Below, piece after piece: positions 59,440 through 64,000 of a stretch of 64,000 bases of DNA. The notes beneath the pieces are model-generated. The model was not told the origin of the DNA. It saw only the letters and a list, made by a program, of their open reading frames with translations, and searched no databases. Source of the stretch: Gnetum montanum (taxonomy: Eukaryota > Streptophyta > Gnetopsida > Gnetales > Gnetaceae). Where the stretch lies: the NCBI GenBank assembly GCA_015680685.1, contig MNCI01030754.1, positions 83,385-147,384 on the forward strand. Direction: 5' to 3'. The stretch's first letter is position 1. Every line of letters starts with the position of its first letter. Position numbers and translations under genes: made by a program.

Positions 59440-62400
59440 GTTTAACAAAAATGGCCATGCACGATGATCTACATTCACTTTTAACCTTGATAAGTCCTCA
59501 CGACAAGCTTACGAGATACCTAAACTTAGAATCAATAGACTAGAAATCATCTACTAACAACACCATAGCATCCCTAGAAACATCCCTAGATTGGCCTGAA
59601 CATCTGGTCCAAGCCTTAGACTTAGAGGCTAGGGATGTGACTGAGGACCCTCTCATTGAAACACCTATAACTACATCCAAGGAGGAAATAAAGACATTAA
59701 AACATAGCTCTCTCCTAGATCCACAAATGCAAAAGGACATATCTAAGGTTCTCTAGGATAATATTAAAGTGTTTGCGTGGTCCTATGATGACATGTTGGG
59801 CCTAGACCCGTGAATCATACAACATAACGTTTTCCTAGATCCGAGTATCAAGGCAATCAAACAAAAGTCTCTAAAAATCAAACCAGAAATCACACTAGCT
59901 ATATGTGATGAAATTACCAAGTTGTATCAAGTTGGTTTCCTTCGTGTGGTCAATTACTCAAAGTGGATGTCGAACATCATTGTGGTTTCTAAGAAAATGG
60001 GAGGTATATGAATTTGTATAGACTTTCTAGATCTGAATAAAACAATGATTAAAGATGACTTCCTAGTACCAAGTATTGATCAACTTATTGACACTATAGT
60101 TGGTCATGCTTTACTCTCCTTTATGGATGGATTCTCAAGTTACAACTAGATCTGCATCAACCTAGAGCATTAGTTAACAACTACTTTCATGACCCATTGG
60201 GGAACCTTTTGTTATACCATGATGCCTTTTGGACTCAAAAATGCTGAAGCAACTTATCAACGTGCCATGATGTACATTTTTAGTGACTACCTCTAGGAGA
60301 GACTAAATGATTACGTGGATGACATAGTAGTCAAGTCTAAGGGAGCTATTGATCATCCCAATGATCTAGATGTAGTCCTCAAGCGTTGTCACAAGTATGA
60401 CTTGTGTCTCAACCCAAGGAAATGTATTTTTGGAGTTAAAACTAGACGCATGCTAGGGTTCGTAGTATCGAAAGCTAGAATATGAGTGGACCCTGACAAA
60501 GTTAAGGCCATCATTAACCTAGCACCCCCTACCAACCTTAAAGAATTGCACGAGTTGCAAGGTAGAATATAGTTTATCAAAAGGTTTATAGCAAGGTTGA
60601 TCGATAAGTTACACCCCATGCAACACTTGCTAAAGAAGGGGGTCAACTTTGAATGGATAGAGCGATGTCAACAATCCTTCGATGACCTAAAGAAAGAGCT
60701 TTTGCACCTTCCAACTATTTACCCACCACAAAGGGATAAGCCTTTCTACATCTACCTTGCCACATTAGACACATCTATTGTAGCATTGTTATGTCAGAAG
60801 AAAGATGACAGTTATGAAATCCCGATTTATTACTTGAGACATGCACTAATAACTTATGAGGCAAAGTATAATGAAGTAGAAAGAAATTGTGTCGCCTTAG
60901 TGTTTGCACTAAAAAAATGGAGACACTACCTCTTCCGCCACAAGGATAACATCATATGCAAGAGCAACATACTTCAGGCCATCACAAACAATTTATATGA
61001 GAGAAGTAGGATAGCTCGATGGAAAACTATAATGGTGGGATTTGATTTGCATTATGTTGTCCAATCATCGACAAAGGGACAAGAGATAGCCACATAGCTC
61101 ACAACCGCACCCGTTGATGATCAGGCAATGATAGAGCCGAAATTCCCCGACGAACATGTTAGTAGCATCAATCTTGTGCCATTACACTTTGAAGCCACTT
61201 TGCATTTCGATAGTGCCTCAACTACGCAAGGTGGTAGTGCTGCTGTCATCATTACATTCCCCTCTCGGGACATTCACCCTTTTACTTACCATTTTACGTT
61301 CCTTTGTATGAACAATGTAGCTGAGTACGAAGGACTCCTTAGGGGGCTCTTGGCAGCCCGAGAACTAGAGATCTAACATTTGGCAATCTGAGGTGATTCC
61401 CAAGTCATTGTCAACCAAATTACCGATGTTTATGCCTATAAATCTTTACACTTACAACCATATTGTGACTTGGCCAAGAGTTTGCTGAAACAATTTACAA
61501 TGATAGACATCCAACACGTGCCTTGCAACGAGAATAACATAGCAGATGCCTTAGCCACGTTAGCATTGAATGTGCCATCACACTTATTTCCAACTTTACC
61601 CACTTCAATAATAGAATGAACTGATCCTATCATACAAGAGGCACACATTGTAGTTGTCAACACCACTGATACCCAAGAGTGGTATGATAATGTTAAAGCC
61701 TATCTTTAACATGGCGAACCCCCACACAGCTTGACATCCACTCAAAAGGATGCAGTCCAAATGCAAGCTTGGAAGTATGTCCTTATAGGAGACAACACCC
61801 TATGTAAGTGCTCCTTTGATGGGATATTGCTAACTTGCATTGGTGGGGATGAAGCGAAAAAAATTGTTAATGAAGTCTATGAGGGATTATGTGGAGGACA
61901 CATAGCCCCTAGAGCTATGGCATCGAAGATCAGATTCCTAGAATACTACTAGCCTTGCATTGAACAAGATTGCCTTGCCAAGGTTAGGACGTGTGATGCA
62001 TGCTAACGTCATGCAAATCTTATACATGTCTTACCTATTGAGTTGCATCCTACATAGATCATGTGGCCATTCCAACGTTGGGAACTAGATATCATAGGAC
62101 CTGTCATACCTAAGTCCTTTGTAGGACATAGCTTTATCATCACTACCACTGAGTACTTTACAAAGTGGGTAGATGCTATCCCCCTTAGGAAGACTACATC
62201 CCAACAGGTTTGCCACTTTATCCTAGACAACATAGTAATAAGGTTTGGTCCTCCCATGATTATTGTAATGGACAACGGGCCATAGTTTAGTAGTGCGGAA
62301 ACCAAAACATTTTGTAATAACCTTGGCATCAAGCAATCCTTTTTGTCACCATACTACCCATAGGCAAACAGTCAGGTGGAGGTAACAAACAAGGCCATCA

Positions 62401-62714
62401 TCAACTTGCTCAAAAAGATGCTTAGCAACAGCAATATGTGATGGCATGAAAAAATCCTCTACATGTTGTGGGCTTACCGTACGATGTGTAAAAAGACCAT
62501 AGGTAAGACTCCCTATAGCCTTGTTTATGAATCTAAAGCAGTGTTACCTCTTGAATTGTAGGTACTGTCACTTTGGATGATCCTTTCAAGCATCGTGAAT
62601 GAAGCCCAAAATAACGAGTCAAGGATCATTGACCTTGACTCCATAGAGGAAGAGCGTGCCCAAACACTTGGCCATATCAAATGGTACCAAGACTGTAACG
62701 ATGGAAAACTTTAG
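59440..62714 (+). pseudogene. Element C pol: RT, RNase H, second RNase H and integrase
   Basis: One frame over 3.2 kb with about 22 stops (roughly 13 TAG, 6 TGA, 3 TAA) and no frameshift. RT: VFAWSYDDMLGLDP (about 59.77 kb), SKWMSNIIVVSKK, MMPFGLKNAEATYQRAM (60.2 kb) and the catalytic YVDD at 60312-60323. RNase H: PFYIYLATLDTSIVALL (60.74 kb) to DLHYVVQSS. Second RNase H: LHFDSASTTQGGSAAVII, NNVAEYEGLLRGLLAARELE and NENNIADALATLAL (61.2-61.57 kb), the Tat-lineage hallmark. Integrase: zinc finger ending CDAC near 62.0 kb, core WELDIIGP, YFTKWVDAIPL, VMDNGP, and SQVE for the third catalytic acid (62.08-62.38 kb). The C-terminal integrase domain is lost after 62.7 kb. It would copy RNA to DNA and integrate it; the stops prevent that. 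Confidence 0.92.
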
Positions 62715-63640
62715 TCACTGGAAATACTCAGCAGAGTTCCATGTACATAGTTCCAACCCCAGATCCATGCGAGGTCGTGCTGGAGAAGACGAATCCGAGG
62801 TATCTTGAACGGTCTTGTCAATTAGACAGGGACTTACTTAATTAGTAAAATTTTGTAATAACCAGGTGGCAAAATGGAAATTTCAATGAGGAGATATACT
62901 ATCATTAATCTCGAAGGTAATCAAGAGCGATGTAAACGATTCAAAGTGATTGTAAAATCTATGTAGATAGGATGCAATAAATTGGATTTAGAGAGTGTGC
63001 AATCCTGAGATCTGGGATTTAGCTTATAAATGAAATATATTGGATATAATGATTACAAGTAGACTTCGGTTTAGACAAAGCACATGCCAGGAACAAGAAA
63101 GCTATTCAAAGATGAAACAAGAAAAGACCGATCTACCTTGTTCTAGCCAATTTAGGCACAAGGGAGTTAGACCTAAAGCAGAATGTCCTCTAACTGGCAG
63201 TTTCTGATAAAAAGCTCTTGTCAGTCGCCTTCGATGTTCTTATGGTTGCTGATCCTCTTTTGTTCTCTTGTCAATCTTCGCCAAAAAGTTGTCAACAATT
63301 GCCAATGAAAGAAAATTGCTCACGAAGAAAATTTGCCAATCGAGAAAAAATTTTTGCCCACGCTTTGATCTTCATCAACTAGAGTATTTATAAGGTTAGG
63401 ATTAGGAGAAAAATGTGATTTAGATGACGCGTGTCCTAAACCTACAAAATGCCATTAACTTGATGCGTTTGTGTTTGAAGCTCGTGGTGCTACACTGCGT
63501 CACGCTTTGAAGCATAATTTGTCGTAATCTACCTTTGTTGAAGCTTTGGTAACAAAATGTCATGCGGTTACGCTATAATATGCTAGAGAGCGCATTGTGG
63601 CATAAGAACCACCAATGCCTGAACATTGCTATCTCTATTG

Positions 63641-63693
63641 TTGCTTATATTATGCTGCATCATGCTACATTACGCTGCATAGCGTAACTTGGC
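63641..63693. repeat. TACGC-type palindrome 5
   Basis: TTACGCT, a GCAT centre, then AGCGTAA is perfect; the arms extend imperfectly on both sides (TTATGCTGCATCATGC against GGCATAACATAG). Confidence 0.75.
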
Positions 63694-63769
63694 ATAACAT
63701 AGTGAACCTGCAAAAAATTAAAGTATTTTTGCTATGCTTCCCTTGTTTCTGTTCAGTCTTTCTGGGGTT

Positions 63770-63802
63770 TATTACGCTACATTACGTAATGTAGCATAAT
63801 AG
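63770..63802. repeat. TACGC-type palindrome 6
   Basis: TATTACGCTACATTACG runs directly into its complement with one mismatch, ending TAGCATAATA. Confidence 0.85.
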
Positions 63803-64000
63803 GCCCTTAGCCAAAAAAGAAAACTTGCTGAGATGTGTGACATGTTGTAGATCCTTGCCTGAGCCTCGAGGTTTTGCTGAACCATTGAGGTCTTCAAATT
63901 TTGCTATCTCCGTTGTTGCGACTAGATGGACTGTCTTCTTGCATTACACTGCGTTGCGTAACATGGCGTAATATGCTAAAAGTTAAAATTTTCGAAACAT

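Larger units (their letters stand above)
46700..64000 (+). mobile_element. Element C: Tat/Ogre-lineage retrotransposon with an antisense-gene cassette
   Basis: Plus-strand order: probable 5' LTR and leader, gag-protease (49510-53280), a 6-kb cassette with a spliced minus-strand gene (53.3-59.4 kb), then RT, RNase H, a second RNase H and integrase (59440-62714), then 3' non-coding DNA to the window end. The second, archaeal-type RNase H between RNase H and integrase marks the Tat lineage (Ogre, Retand, Grande). The gag wording also resembles Ogre. In Ogre an intron separates protease from RT, and the cassette lies at exactly that junction. Several Tat elements (for example Grande) carry antisense ORFs, but between pol and the 3' LTR. 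LTR borders are not resolved. Confidence 0.75.
62715..64000 (+). other. 3' region of element C, probably the start of the 3' LTR
   Basis: Non-coding. A TATA-like TATTTATAAGG is at about 63387. From 63.47 kb on, the TACGC/TAGC words return in quantity. The window ends before an LTR boundary can be seen, and I could not align it with the region upstream of gag. Confidence 0.4.

Noticed and set aside
49510-62714. Stop-codon reassignment or readthrough to explain the many TAG codons
   Set aside because: The intact PPR gene in the same window uses the standard code, and stops also include TGA and TAA. Deamination of CAG, CGA and CAA codons explains all three.

Overview
This window is AT-rich plant nuclear DNA. 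It holds one intact conserved gene among old, decayed transposable elements of several classes. One gene in 64 kb, heavy Ty3/gypsy content and strongly eroded elements suggest a large seed-plant genome, perhaps a gymnosperm. That lineage guess is inference.

Layout. (1) 1-2 kb: no gene seen. (2) 2-15.5 kb: element A, a minus-strand Ty3/gypsy retrotransposon with tandem LTR copies, gag-protease, RT/RNase H/integrase and an extra coiled-coil ORF downstream of pol. (3) 17.1-20.6 kb: the only intact host gene, a P-class pentatricopeptide repeat (PPR) protein of 882 aa with 22 motifs, matching the Arabidopsis At3g06920 type. (4) 25.2-27.0 kb: an L1-type LINE remnant. (5) 27.5-33.9 kb: a Helitron-like relic with a DUF6570-type domain and a PIF1-like helicase end that is triplicated in tandem; it is flanked by a 113-bp satellite and a 392-bp inverted repeat. 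(6) 36.2-36.6 kb: an RTE-type LINE 3' end. (7) 36.8-46.3 kb: element B, a relative of A that keeps gag-protease and the extra ORF but has no recognisable pol. (8) 46.3-64 kb: element C, a plus-strand Tat/Ogre-lineage retrotransposon with a second RNase H.

The most unusual part is element C. Its gag-protease frame (49.5-53.3 kb) and its RT-RNaseH-aRNaseH-integrase frame (59.45-62.7 kb) are separated by about 6 kb. That gap holds a minus-strand, multi-exon gene with its own TATA box, about eight exons and canonical splice signals. The same short repeat family flanks the cassette on both sides, and a good sense-strand 3' splice site sits just before RT. My reading is an Ogre-like intron at the protease/RT border that carries a spliced antisense gene. 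Because antisense introns are not removed from the sense genomic RNA, such a gene could survive retrotransposition with its introns.

Decay of element C is mostly in-frame TAG/TGA stops, with no frameshift in pol or gag-pro. This fits deamination of methylated CAG and CGA codons. Four assembly gaps are present; three single-N gaps are flanked by duplicated sequence and look like unmerged contig ends.
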